Shown here piece by piece: positions 8,882 through 17,358 of a stretch of 64,000 nucleotides of DNA. The number at the start of each line of letters is the position of its first letter. Within the stretch, counting starts at the first letter, position 1. The stretch lies in NCBI GenBank assembly GCA_905339295.1, contig CAJPFI010000028.1, positions 1 through 64,000 on the forward strand. The letters are read 5' to 3'. The stretch comes from Burkholderiales bacterium (GTDB lineage: Bacteria > Pseudomonadota > Gammaproteobacteria > Burkholderiales > Casimicrobiaceae). The position numbers and the translations under genes were made by a program. The notes under the pieces are model-generated. The model did not search any database. It had not been told where the DNA came from and saw nothing but the letters and a program-made list of their open reading frames with translations.

Positions 8882-10438
8882 ATGTCCCGACCGTCCGCCG
8901 CCGATCCGCAGGCCGTCGCGCTCGCGCAGCGCGCGGCCGCGCTCGAGGCGCGCGGCGAGTGGCGCGAGGCGATCGACGCGTGGTCCAGCGCGATCGAGCG
9001 CGCACCGGACTTCCTGCCGGCGCACGTCGGTCTCGCCCAGACCCACCTGCGCGCCGGCAGGCCCGAGGACGCCGCGCGCATTCTCGAGCGCGTGACGTCG
9101 CGGGCCCCCCGCATCGCCGCGGCGTGGCTCGCGCTCGGCGTGGCGCACTCGATGCTCGGGCGCCACGATCGCGCGGTCGCGGCCGCCGCGCGCGCGACCG
9201 CGGAAGGTCCGGACGTCGCTGCCTTGCACATGGGCCTGGGAGACGTCCTTCGCCAGGCGGGCGAGCTCGGTCGGGCGGAGGCCGCGTACCGGCGCGCGGC
9301 CGCGCTCGCACCCGAAGACGCCGACGCCCTCAACAAGGTCGCCGTGATCGAGCGCGCGTTCGGCCGGTTCGACGCCGCGGAGGCGCTGCTGCGCCGTGCG
9401 CTCGCCAACGCGCCCGGCCATCCCTACGCGCGCGTGAACCTGGGCACGCTCGCGCTCGAGCGCAAGCGCGATCAGGAAGGACGCGCGATGCTCGAGGCCG
9501 CGCTCGCGATGCCCCGGCTGCCGGTCGACGCGCGCGCCGAGGCCGCCGACGCCATTGCGATGCTCGACGAGCATGCGGCGCTCGCGCCCGCCATCGCAGC
9601 GGCGGCCGCCTCCGGTGACCCCGGACCGCTCGAGGCCGCGCTCCGCGCGCGCCCGGCGCCCACGCGGCGCGACGACGAGGTGCTGGCGTTCTTCGAGCGC
9701 GCCGCGGCGCGCATCGCGGACGAGGCCCCCGTCGAGTCGCTCTTCGCGACCGGCGTGCCGCGTTCCGCCGCCTGGCCCGCGCTCGTCGCGCATCACAACT
9801 TCCGTCTCGGCGGATCGCGCGAGGCGATCCGGCGCAGCGTGGATCTCGTCGCGGGACGGACCGCCGCGCTGGACGGCCGGGACGCCGACATCCTGCGCTA
9901 CGCCGAGGTCGTGCGCGGCGCGGACGTGGCCGCGCGCGGGCGGGCCATGCGCGAGGCGGCCGACCCGGTCGCGCGCGAAGCCTGGCTGCGCCTGCTTCAC
10001 GCGCTGATCGTCGGTCACCGGCCCGAGCTCGCGCCGGGGCAGTTCAAGCTCGTCAACAACATCGTGCACTCGCAGCCGCAGGTCGCGCGCACGGCGCCCG
10101 GCCGCGTCGCCGGCACGTTGCGCGCGTGGTTCGCCGAACGGGAGGCCGTCGTGCCTCCCGGGCCCTGGCGCGCCGCGTGCCTCGTTCTGCTGATGACCGA
10201 GGTCCACCCGTTCCTCGACGGCAACGGGCGCGTGCTGCGCTACATCGCCAACGCCGAGCTCGCCGCGTCGGGACGCTTCCCGACCCTCCGCCCCGGCAAC
10301 TCCCCCGCCGAGTTCGCTCCGCTGCTGAACGAGGCGCGACGCAGCGGCGTCGTGCGGCCGCTGCTCGAGTGGCTCGCGGCGGGAAGCCGTTACGCCGCGG
10401 AACTCGACCGCGAGTGGGCAGCGCACGAGCCGCGCTGA
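8882..10438 (+). CDS. TPR-Fic domain protein, second of tandem pair
   Basis: A 518-aa paralogue of the preceding gene with the same architecture: TPR repeats (about 10-215) and a Fic domain whose motif HPFLDGNGR (442-450) is fully canonical. Similarity runs from the first codons (ADPQ.VALAQRAA) to the last (SRYAAELDREWA.E.R), so this is a full-length tandem duplication. At the position of the putative inhibitory Glu303 of copy one it has Val302 (WPALV), so autoinhibition, if it exists in copy one, is probably lost here. It starts 70 nt after the first copy's stop with its own -10 element; mutS follows 36 nt later. Confidence 0.9.
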   Translation: MSRPSAADPQAVALAQRAAALEARGEWREAIDAWSSAIERAPDFLPAHVGLAQTHLRAGRPEDAARILERVTSRAPRIAAAWLALGVAHSMLGRHDRAVAAAARATAEGPDVAALHMGLGDVLRQAGELGRAEAAYRRAAALAPEDADALNKVAVIERAFGRFDAAEALLRRALANAPGHPYARVNLGTLALERKRDQEGRAMLEAALAMPRLPVDARAEAADAIAMLDEHAALAPAIAAAAASGDPGPLEAALRARPAPTRRDDEVLAFFERAAARIADEAPVESLFATGVPRSAAWPALVAHHNFRLGGSREAIRRSVDLVAGRTAALDGRDADILRYAEVVRGADVAARGRAMREAADPVAREAWLRLLHALIVGHRPELAPGQFKLVNNIVHSQPQVARTAPGRVAGTLRAWFAEREAVVPPGPWRAACLVLLMTEVHPFLDGNGRVLRYIANAELAASGRFPTLRPGNSPAEFAPLLNEARRSGVVRPLLEWLAAGSRYAAELDREWAAHEPR

Positions 10439-10474
10439 GCCCTCCGATCGATCCGGCCCCACGCACGCGCCGCC

Positions 10475-13075
10475 ATGAAGCCGCCGTCACGCGCCTCCGC
10501 CGATCCGCTCGCGGCGCACACGCCGATGATGCAGCAGTACCTGCGCGTCAAGGCGGAGCATCCGGACAAGCTCGTGTTCTACCGGATGGGCGATTTCTAC
10601 GAGCTGTTCTACGACGACGCGAAGAGCGCCGCGCGCATGCTCGACATCACGCTCACGTCGCGCGGACAGTCGGCCGGCGCGCCGATCCCGATGGCCGGTG
10701 TCCCGTACCACGCGATCGAGCAGCACCTCGCGAGACTGATGCGGCTCGGCGGGTCGGCGGTGATCGTCGAGCAGTTCGGCGACCCGGCGACGAGCAAGGG
10801 GCCGGTCGAGCGGCGCGTGTCGCGGATCGTCACGCCGGGCACGCTCGTCGACGCCAACCTGCTCGACGCGCGCACGACCTGCCTGCTGGCCGCGTGCCTC
10901 GTCGCCGGCAAGCGGGCGGGGATCGCGTGGCTGGACCTCGCCGCCGGCCGGCTCGCGATGGTCGACGTCCCGGCCGGCGATCTCGGGGCGACGCTCGAGC
11001 GCATCGAGCCGGCCGAGCTGCTCGTGCCCGAGGACGCCGATCCGCCGCCGCTGCGGCGCGGATCGATCCCGGTGCGCCCTCGCCCGCCGTGGCACTTCGA
11101 CGCCGCGGCGGGAGCGCGCGCGCTCGCGAAGCATTTCGGCACGCAGGACCTGCGGGCGTTCGGCGCCGACGACGCCCCGATCGCCACCGGCGCGGCCGGC
11201 GCGCTGATCGACTACGCGGCCGCGACGCAGCAGTCCTCGATCGCGCACGTCACGACGCTGGCCGTCGAGCGGCCCGGCACCCACGTCGCGCTCGACCCGG
11301 CGACGCGGCGCAACCTCGAGATCTCGCGCACGCTGTCGGGCGAGGCGCAGCCGACGCTGCTGTCGCTGCTCGACGCATGCGTCACGTCCGCCGGCAGCCG
11401 GCTGCTGCGCGAATGGCTGCCGGCGCCGCTGCGCGACGCCGCGGCCGCGGCGGCAAGGCACGACGCCGTCGAGGTGCTCGTCGGCGCGCCCGGGACGCGG
11501 AAGCGGCTGCGCGAGTCGCTCTCCCGCGTCGCCGACGTCGAGCGGATCGCGTCGCGCATCTCGCTCGCGCAGGTGCGGCCGCGCGAGCTCGCGGCGCTCG
11601 GCGCCACGCTCGACTCGCTTCCCGCGCTGCGCGACCTCGTGGGCGGCATCGAGGCGCCGCTGCTGCGCGACGCGCACGCGGCGCTCGACGCCGATCCGCG
11701 CTGGGCGGCGCTCCTCGCGCGCGCGATCGTCCCCGAGCCCGCGGCGGTCGTGCGCGAGGGCGGCGTGATCGCCGATCGCTACGACGCCGAGCTGGACGAG
11801 CTGCGCTCGATCGATCGCGATTGCGGCGCCTTCCTCGCGGACCTCGAGAAGCGCGAACGCGAGCGCTCCGGCATTTCGAGCCTCAAGGTCGAGTACAACC
11901 GCGTGCACGGCTTCTACATCGAGGTCACGCACGCGCATGCGGGCAAGGTGCCAGGCGACTACCGGCGCCGCCAGACGCTCAGGAACGCCGAGCGCTACGT
12001 GACGCCGGAGCTGAAGTCGTTCGAGGACAAGGCGCTCTCGGCGCAGGAGCGCGCGCTCGCGCGCGAGAAGCTGCTGTACGAGCAGCTCGTCGCGGAACTG
12101 GCACAGGCGGTCCCCGCGCTGCAGCGGGTCGCGGTCGCGCTCGCGTCGCTCGACGTGCTGGCCGCGCTCGCGGACCGCGCGGAGGCGCTGAACCTCGTGC
12201 GCCCTGCGTTCACTGCCGACAACCGCATCGAGATCCGCGGGGGTCGCCATCCGGTGGTCGAGCGCCAGGTCGAGCATTTCATCCCGAACGACGTCACGCT
12301 CGCGCCGGACCGCCGGCTCCTGGTCGTCACCGGCCCCAACATGGGCGGCAAGTCGACCTACATGCGGCAGACGGCCGTGATCGCGCTGCTCGCGTATTGC
12401 GGCTCGTTCGTTCCCGCCGCGAGCGCCACGCTCGGGCCGATCGACGCCATCTACACGCGCATCGGCGCGTCCGACGACCTCGCGGGCGGCCGCTCGACGT
12501 TCATGGTCGAGATGACCGAGGCCGCGGCGATCCTGCACCGCGCGACGCCGCGCAGCCTCGTGCTGGTCGACGAGATCGGTCGCGGCACGTCGACCTACGA
12601 CGGCCTCGCGCTCGCCTGGGCGATCGCGCACCGGCTCGCGGAGACCAATCGCTCGCTCACGCTGTTCGCGACCCATTATTTCGAGCTGACCGCGCTCGCC
12701 GCCGAGATTCCCGGCTGCGCGAACGTCCACTTCGACGCGGTCGAGACGCCCCGCGAAGGCATCGTGTTCATGCACGCGGTCGAGGACGGTCCGGCGAGCC
12801 GGAGCTTCGGACTCGCGGTCGCGAAGCTCGCCGGCGTCCCCGCGGACACCGTGCGGCAGGCGCGCAACTACCTCGCGCGCCTCGACGCGTTCGCTCGCGC
12901 CGGCGACGGGCAGTCCGACCTGTTCGCGGGCGCGCCGCCGCCGCAGGACGACGACGCGACGGCGCGCGGCCGCGCGCTCGCCGACCGATTCGCCACGCTC
13001 GATCCCGACGCGCTGTCGCCGCGCGAAGCGCTCGACGCGCTCTACGAGCTCAAGCGGATCGCGTCGAAGGACTGA
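10475..13075 (+). CDS. mutS: DNA mismatch repair protein MutS
   Basis: Recognises mismatches and small loops in DNA and recruits MutL. At 866 aa it has the usual length. The mismatch-reading Phe-X-Glu is Phe41-Tyr42-Glu43 (GDFYELF). The ATPase Walker A is GPNMGGKST (620-628), followed by the STFMVEM signature, the Walker B segment [16 protein letters not shown] and ATHYFEL. The C-terminus retains a MutS C-terminal tail rich in acidic residues. It starts 36 nt after the second Fic gene and may be partly read through from it, but mutS is a core gene and the adjacency may be accidental. Confidence 0.97.
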   Translation: MKPPSRASADPLAAHTPMMQQYLRVKAEHPDKLVFYRMGDFYELFYDDAKSAARMLDITLTSRGQSAGAPIPMAGVPYHAIEQHLARLMRLGGSAVIVEQFGDPATSKGPVERRVSRIVTPGTLVDANLLDARTTCLLAACLVAGKRAGIAWLDLAAGRLAMVDVPAGDLGATLERIEPAELLVPEDADPPPLRRGSIPVRPRPPWHFDAAAGARALAKHFGTQDLRAFGADDAPIATGAAGALIDYAAATQQSSIAHVTTLAVERPGTHVALDPATRRNLEISRTLSGEAQPTLLSLLDACVTSAGSRLLREWLPAPLRDAAAAAARHDAVEVLVGAPGTRKRLRESLSRVADVERIASRISLAQVRPRELAALGATLDSLPALRDLVGGIEAPLLRDAHAALDADPRWAALLARAIVPEPAAVVREGGVIADRYDAELDELRSIDRDCGAFLADLEKRERERSGISSLKVEYNRVHGFYIEVTHAHAGKVPGDYRRRQTLRNAERYVTPELKSFEDKALSAQERALAREKLLYEQLVAELAQAVPALQRVAVALASLDVLAALADRAEALNLVRPAFTADNRIEIRGGRHPVVERQVEHFIPNDVTLAPDRRLLVVTGPNMGGKSTYMRQTAVIALLAYCGSFVPAASATLGPIDAIYTRIGASDDLAGGRSTFMVEMTEAAAILHRATPRSLVLVDEIGRGTSTYDGLALAWAIAHRLAETNRSLTLFATHYFELTALAAEIPGCANVHFDAVETPREGIVFMHAVEDGPASRSFGLAVAKLAGVPADTVRQARNYLARLDAFARAGDGQSDLFAGAPPPQDDDATARGRALADRFATLDPDALSPREALDALYELKRIASKD

Positions 13076-13109
13076 TCGCGTGGCAGGCCGCCCGCCGCGG
13101 AAAGCACCG

Positions 13110-13562
13110 ATGAGCGACGAGACAGTCACGATCACTGCTCACGACGACGTTCCCGCCGCCGAGGGCGGGCTCGTCGACACCGGGCTGGGCGACCACAACG
13201 AAGCCGCCGCACCGCTTCACGAGGTCCGTCGCCTTTCGTGCTTCGCGCGCGCGGCCGGCGGTGAGGTCGTCGGAGGCGTGGTCGGACGCACGTGGGGGGC
13301 GGCGGCCGAAATCCAGCAGCTGTGGGTCGCGCCCGCGCATCGGCGCCGCGGGCTCGGCGCCCGCCTGGTGCGCGCGTTCGAGCAGCATGCGCACGAGCGC
13401 GGCTGCCGCTCGTTCCACGTCGAGACGTTCAGCTTCCAGGCACCGCGGCTGTACGAGTCGCTCGGCTACCGCACGGCGTTCGCGCTCAGCGTCTACCCGC
13501 ACGGCGTCGTCAGGTACACGATGGTGCGCGAGGCGTCCCCCGAGACGGGCGGGCGTCAGTGA
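13110..13562 (+). CDS. GNAT-family N-acetyltransferase
   Basis: A small (150 aa) acetyl-CoA-dependent acyltransferase. The acetyl-CoA pyrophosphate-binding loop is visible as VAPAHRRRGLGARLV (motif A, Q/RxxGxG/A), with the later FSFQAPRLYESLGY stretch typical of motif B. The ATG was preferred over an upstream in-frame GTG because GGAAAG lies 8 nt before it. It begins 34 nt after mutS and its 3' end overlaps the convergent SlyD-like gene by 7 nt. The substrate cannot be told. Confidence 0.85.
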   Translation: MSDETVTITAHDDVPAAEGGLVDTGLGDHNEAAAPLHEVRRLSCFARAAGGEVVGGVVGRTWGAAAEIQQLWVAPAHRRRGLGARLVRAFEQHAHERGCRSFHVETFSFQAPRLYESLGYRTAFALSVYPHGVVRYTMVREASPETGGRQ

Positions 13563-14032
13563 TGATGGTGGCCGTGCGCGCCGTGCACGTGGCCGTGCGT
13601 GACCTCTTCCTGCGTCGCGGGCCGGATGTCGACGATCGTCGCGTCGAAGCGCACGCGCTGGCCGGCGAGCTCGTGGTTGCCGTCGAGCACGGCCTTGCCG
13701 TCCGCGATGTCGGTGACGCGCCACACCGTTTCCTCGCCGTCGTGCTCGGAGACGAGGTAGCCGCCGACCGCGATGTCGGGCGGCAGCGATTCGACCGACT
13801 CCATGCGCACGAGCTGCGAGTCGTAGTCGCCGAACGCGTCGGCGGGCTCGAGCGTCACGGACACCGACTCGCCGACCGACTTGTGCGTCAGCGCCTCCTC
13901 GACGCGCGGGAAGATGCCCGAGTAGCCGCCGTGCAGGTAGGCGATCGGCTCGCCCGCCTCCTCGATCAGCTGGTTACGGCCGTCGAAGAGCCTGAACGTG
14001 AGCGAGACGACCGTGTTGGCGAAGACGTTCAT
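13556..14032 (-). CDS. FKBP-type peptidyl-prolyl cis-trans isomerase, SlyD-like
   Basis: A 158-aa cytoplasmic folding helper. The FKBP half begins with VVSLTFRLFDG and has HGGYSGIFPRVEEAL; an inserted-flap chaperone domain covers about 65-130. The C-terminus is His-rich (HGHVHGAHGHHHH), which in SlyD binds nickel and other divalent metals. E. coli SlyD is longer (196 aa) with a larger Cys/His tail; this one has histidines only. A possible role in metal insertion is inferred from the family. The 3' end overlaps the convergent GNAT gene. Confidence 0.88.
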   Translation of the reverse strand: MNVFANTVVSLTFRLFDGRNQLIEEAGEPIAYLHGGYSGIFPRVEEALTHKSVGESVSVTLEPADAFGDYDSQLVRMESVESLPPDIAVGGYLVSEHDGEETVWRVTDIADGKAVLDGNHELAGQRVRFDATIVDIRPATQEEVTHGHVHGAHGHHHH

Positions 14033-14128
14033 CGAGGTTCCCCGGATTGACGGCGGGCGCGCGATCGCCCGCGTGGATTGACGTGGCCCGCATTCTACGC
14101 CCGGGGCGCCCCGTCGCCGGGCGGGTCC

Positions 14129-14134
14129 TATAAT
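14129..14134 (+). promoter_or_regulatory. -10 element (TATAAT) for the cupin oxygenase operon
   Basis: A perfect TATAAT lies 29 nt before the preferred ATG, giving a leader of about 22 nt. No recognisable -35 hexamer is present. It fits the common pattern in this window of strong -10 and weak -35 elements. Confidence 0.55.
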
Positions 14135-14163
14135 CGCCCGGCAACCGCAATCGGGTGACCTCG

Positions 14164-15354
14164 ATGACCTCCGCACGCAACGGCCGAAGCGCACGCCCCG
14201 CCGAGGTTCGACGGTCGCGAACCGCGCCCGCCGCGCCGCTCGGCGGACTCGCGCCCGATGCCTTCCTGCGGCGCTGCTGGCAGAAGCGCGCGCGACTCGT
14301 GCGCGGCGCGATGCCCGGCTTCGTCGGACCGTTCTCGCGCGGCGACCTGTTCGCGCTCGCGTGCCGCGACGACGTCGAGTCGCGGCTCGTCGTCCGCGCC
14401 GGAAGGCGGTGGAGCGTCGAGCACGGCCCGTTTGCGCCGCGCGCGCTCGGGCGGCTGCCCGCGCGCGACTGGACGCTGCTCGTGCAGGGAACGAACCTCG
14501 TCGACGCGCGCGCCGACGCGCTGATGCGGCGATTCGCGTTCATCCCGTACGCGCGCCTCGACGACCTGATGGTGAGCTACGCGGCGCCCGGCGGCGGCGT
14601 GGGCCCCCATGTCGATTCGTACGACGTGTTCCTGCTGCAGGGATTCGGCCGGCGGCGATGGCGCTGGGGCACGCAGCGCGACGTCGCGTTCGTGCCGGGC
14701 CTCCCGCTCAGGATCCTCGCGCACTTCGTCCCCGCGCACGACGAAATGCTCGGGCCCGGCGACATGCTCTACCTGCCGCCCCAGGCGGCGCACGACGGCG
14801 TCGCCCTCGACGCCTGCACCACCTACTCGATCGGATTCCGCGCGGCGCTCGCGCAGGAAGTCGCGCAGGCGTTCCTCGCCCACCTCGCGGACACGGTCGA
14901 ACTCGCCGGCCGCTACGCGGACCCCGAACTCGCCGCCACGCGGACGCCGGCACGCATTTCCGCCGCGATGCAGGACCGCTTCGCGCGGACGCTCGCCCGC
15001 ATCCGGATCGGGCGCGCCGACGTCGATGGGTTCCTCGGCGCATGGCTGACCGACCCCAAGGCGCACGTGTTCTTCGCCGCCCGCGCGCGGGTGCCCCGCC
15101 TCGAGGCGTTCGCGCGCTCGCTCGCGCGTCGCGGCGCGACGCTGGACCGGCGCTCGCAGGCGCTCTACGATGCGCGTGCGATGTACGTCAACGGCGAACG
15201 CGTGACCGTCCCCGCCGCGGCCCGCGCGGCGCTGCGCCGGCTCGCCGACCGCCGCGCGCTGGATGCGCGCGCTGCGGCCTCGCTCGATCGCGACACGGTC
15301 GCGCGACTCCTCGACTGGTACCGCCATGGCTGGCTCCACCTCGGACGCCCCTGA
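14164..15354 (+). CDS. JmjC/cupin-type ribosomal protein hydroxylase-like (RoxA/YcfD family)
   Basis: A 396-aa Fe(II)/2-oxoglutarate oxygenase. The metal triad is readable as HVD (His149, Asp151) in GGGVGPHVDSYDVFLLQ and His210 in PPQAAHDGVA. Flanking blocks LPARDWTLLVQGTN and RFAFIPYARLDDLMVSYA, and the C-terminal winged-helix-like part, match the bacterial ROX family. E. coli YcfD hydroxylates Arg81 of ribosomal protein L16. An upstream in-frame GTG (9 nt earlier) is an alternative start; the ATG has GGGTGA upstream. It overlaps the next gene by 29 nt. Confidence 0.88.
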   Translation: MTSARNGRSARPAEVRRSRTAPAAPLGGLAPDAFLRRCWQKRARLVRGAMPGFVGPFSRGDLFALACRDDVESRLVVRAGRRWSVEHGPFAPRALGRLPARDWTLLVQGTNLVDARADALMRRFAFIPYARLDDLMVSYAAPGGGVGPHVDSYDVFLLQGFGRRRWRWGTQRDVAFVPGLPLRILAHFVPAHDEMLGPGDMLYLPPQAAHDGVALDACTTYSIGFRAALAQEVAQAFLAHLADTVELAGRYADPELAATRTPARISAAMQDRFARTLARIRIGRADVDGFLGAWLTDPKAHVFFAARARVPRLEAFARSLARRGATLDRRSQALYDARAMYVNGERVTVPAAARAALRRLADRRALDARAAASLDRDTVARLLDWYRHGWLHLGRP

Positions 15355-15844
15355 CGACGCGCCACGGCCGACCGAGCGGGCGCTCTCGTCGATCGCCGAG
15401 CAGATCGAGGCGATCGACGAGCTGATCGACCGCGCGCGCTCGACGCTGCGCGTGTTCGACGTCGACCTGTCGGAGGGCGGCTGGCACGCGGCCGACCGCG
15501 TCGAGCGACTGACGGCGTTCCTGCGGCGCGGCCGCGGTGCGCGCATCGAGCTGATCGTGCACGACACGCGCTGGCTCGAGCAGTCATGCCCGCGGCTGGT
15601 CGCGATGCTGAGGAGCTACGGCCACGCGATGACCGTCTACCGCACCGGGCACGAGGCGCGCAACGCGACCGATCCTCTCGTGATCGCGGACGACCGGCAC
15701 TACCTGCATCGCTTCCACGTCGACGGGCCGCGCGCGACGCTCGCGTTCGACGCTCCGCTCGCCGCGCGCCCGCTGGTCGCGCGGTTCGCGGACATATGGG
15801 CGACCGGCGTGCCCGGGCTCTCGGGAACGGTGCTGGGGCTGTGA
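15326..15844 (+). CDS. Conserved protein downstream of the cupin oxygenase (DUF7931-like)
   Basis: 172 aa with no signal peptide or membrane segment. Residues about 30-165 form an alternating alpha/beta pattern (STLRVFDVDLSEGGW, ARIELIVHDTRWLEQSCPRLV, DPLVIADDRHYLHRF) reminiscent of a phospholipase-D-like fold. I see no HxK catalytic motif. Comparable proteins follow cupin oxygenase genes in betaproteobacteria. The start ATG lies inside the oxygenase 3' end (29-nt overlap), so the pair is translationally coupled. Function unknown. Confidence 0.75.
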   Translation: MAGSTSDAPDDAPRPTERALSSIAEQIEAIDELIDRARSTLRVFDVDLSEGGWHAADRVERLTAFLRRGRGARIELIVHDTRWLEQSCPRLVAMLRSYGHAMTVYRTGHEARNATDPLVIADDRHYLHRFHVDGPRATLAFDAPLAARPLVARFADIWATGVPGLSGTVLGL

Positions 15845-15850
15845 AACGCC

Positions 15851-15875
15851 GTGCCCGGGGTCAGACCCCGGGCAC
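15851..15875. terminator. Perfect GC-rich inverted repeat at the end of purC
   Basis: GTGCCCGGGGTC and GACCCCGGGCAC are exact complements around a single central A, giving a 12-bp stem that spans the purC stop codon. It lies between two convergent genes and could terminate both. There is no U-tract. The GGGGTCAGACCCC core is a palindrome that recurs at gene ends in betaproteobacterial genomes. Confidence 0.5.
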
Positions 15876-16586
15876 GCCGATGCGCCGCCCGACCTCGCGG
15901 TAGTGCTCGATGACCTCGCCGAGATCGCGGCGGAAGCGGTCCTTGTCCATCTTCTCGCCGGTGTTCGCGTCCCACAGCCGGCACCCGTCCGGCGTGAACT
16001 CGTCGCCGAGCGTGAGCGGCCCGTGCGGATCGTCGACCGGATGGCCGAACTCGAGCTTGTAGTCGACGAGGTCGATGCCGGCGTTCGCGAACATCGGCGT
16101 CAGCACGCCGTTGACGGTGTGCGTCATCGCCTTCATCTCGGCGATCTCGCGCTCGCTCGCCCATCCCAGCGCGCGGATGTGGTCGTCGTTGCACAGCGGG
16201 TCGTGCAGCGCATCGCTCTTGTAGAAGAACTCGAACACCGGTGCCGGCAGGCGGGTGCCCTCGGCGACGCCGTAACGCTTGGCCATCGAGCCGGCGCAGA
16301 CGTTGCGAACGACGCACTCGACCGGGATCATCTTCATCGCGCGCACCAGCGACTCGCGTTCGTCGATCAGCCTCACGAAGTGGGTCGGCACGCCGGCGGA
16401 GGCGAGCCTTTCCATCACGTGGGCGTTGATGCGGTTGTTGGTCTCGCCCTTCCCGCCGAGCTTCGCGAGCTTCGCGCCGTCGAACGCGGACACGTCGTCG
16501 CGATAGTGCATGATCAGGTAGCGGGGGTCGTCGGTCGCATAGACCGTCTTGGCCTTGCCGCGATAGAGTTCGGCGCCCTTCTGCAT
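15861..16586 (-). CDS. purC: SAICAR synthetase (phosphoribosylaminoimidazole-succinocarboxamide synthase)
   Basis: Joins CAIR and aspartate with ATP in purine biosynthesis. The 241-aa protein opens with the family's LYRGKAKTVYATDDP and contains SAFDGAKLAKLGGKGETNN, VECVVRNVCAGSMAKRYG, LVDYKLEFG and LGDEFTPDGCRLWDA. Length and motifs are those of the bacterial single-domain enzyme. The ATG immediately follows the stop of the upstream metallohydrolase (TGAATG), so the two are in one operon. The stop codon sits in the stem of an inverted repeat. Confidence 0.96.
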   Translation of the reverse strand: MQKGAELYRGKAKTVYATDDPRYLIMHYRDDVSAFDGAKLAKLGGKGETNNRINAHVMERLASAGVPTHFVRLIDERESLVRAMKMIPVECVVRNVCAGSMAKRYGVAEGTRLPAPVFEFFYKSDALHDPLCNDDHIRALGWASEREIAEMKAMTHTVNGVLTPMFANAGIDLVDYKLEFGHPVDDPHGPLTLGDEFTPDGCRLWDANTGEKMDKDRFRRDLGEVIEHYREVGRRIGVPGV

Positions 16587-17351
16587 TCAGATCTCCCGCC
16601 AGTCGAATCCGGCGGCCTGGTCGGCGACGCCGATCCAGTCCGCGGCGCAGTCCAGCGCTCCCGCCAGCGCCGCCCGCGCGTGCGCGGGCGTGTTGTTCTC
16701 CTTCGACAGGTGCGCCGCGACGATGTGGCGCAGCCGCGTCGTGTCCAGCGCGGCGAGCAGCGCGGCGGATGCGGCATTGTCGAGGTGGCCGTAGCGCCCG
16801 GCGATGCGCGCCTTGAGAGGCTGCGGATACCTGCCCTCCGCGAGCATCGTCGCGTCGTGGTTGCACTCGAGCACCAGCGCGTCGCAGCCTGACAGCGCGC
16901 GCTCGACCACGGGCGTCGACGCGCCGAGGTCGGTGACCACGCCGATCCGCACCGAACCGTCTCCGACGACGAACTGCACCGGCTCGCGCGCGTCGTGCGG
17001 CACGGGAAACGGCCGGACCTCGAGCGCGCCCACCGCGAACGTGTCGTGGCTGTCGAAGCCGTACACGCGCTCCATGCCGGCGAAGCGCTCGCCGACGGCC
17101 GAGAGCGTGCCGAACGTGAGCCAGACGGGAATCGCATGGCGCGCGGCGAACGCCGCGACGCCTCCGACGTGGTCGGAGTGCTCGTGCGTGACGACGATCG
17201 CGTCGAGGTCGCCGGGGGCGAGTCCGAGGCGCGCGAGGCGGGCGGCGGCGTCGCGCACGCCGAACCCGCAGTCGATCATCAGGCGCGACCCCCCGGCCTC
17301 GACGACGAGGCCGTTGCCCTCGCTGCCGCTGCCGAGCGACGCGAAGCGCAT
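16587..17351 (-). CDS. Metallo-beta-lactamase-fold hydrolase (YycJ/WalJ type)
   Basis: 254 aa with the dinuclear metal motif THEHSDH (His56, His58, Asp60, His61) and later LECNHD and AAHLSKENN histidines. The GSGSEGNG opening (7-14) is the marker of the YycJ-like group of exonuclease-like hydrolases. The position between bamC and purC is conserved in betaproteobacteria. It is 7 nt downstream of bamC and directly abuts purC. The substrate is probably nucleic acid but is not shown by the sequence. Confidence 0.88.
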   Translation of the reverse strand: MRFASLGSGSEGNGLVVEAGGSRLMIDCGFGVRDAAARLARLGLAPGDLDAIVVTHEHSDHVGGVAAFAARHAIPVWLTFGTLSAVGERFAGMERVYGFDSHDTFAVGALEVRPFPVPHDAREPVQFVVGDGSVRIGVVTDLGASTPVVERALSGCDALVLECNHDATMLAEGRYPQPLKARIAGRYGHLDNAASAALLAALDTTRLRHIVAAHLSKENNTPAHARAALAGALDCAADWIGVADQAAGFDWREI

Positions 17352-17358
17352 CAGGACA

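Noticed and set aside
10487-13135. An 882-codon open frame antisense to mutS
   Set aside because: It exists only because mutS codons are GC-rich at the third position. Composition is highly charged and no motif is present.
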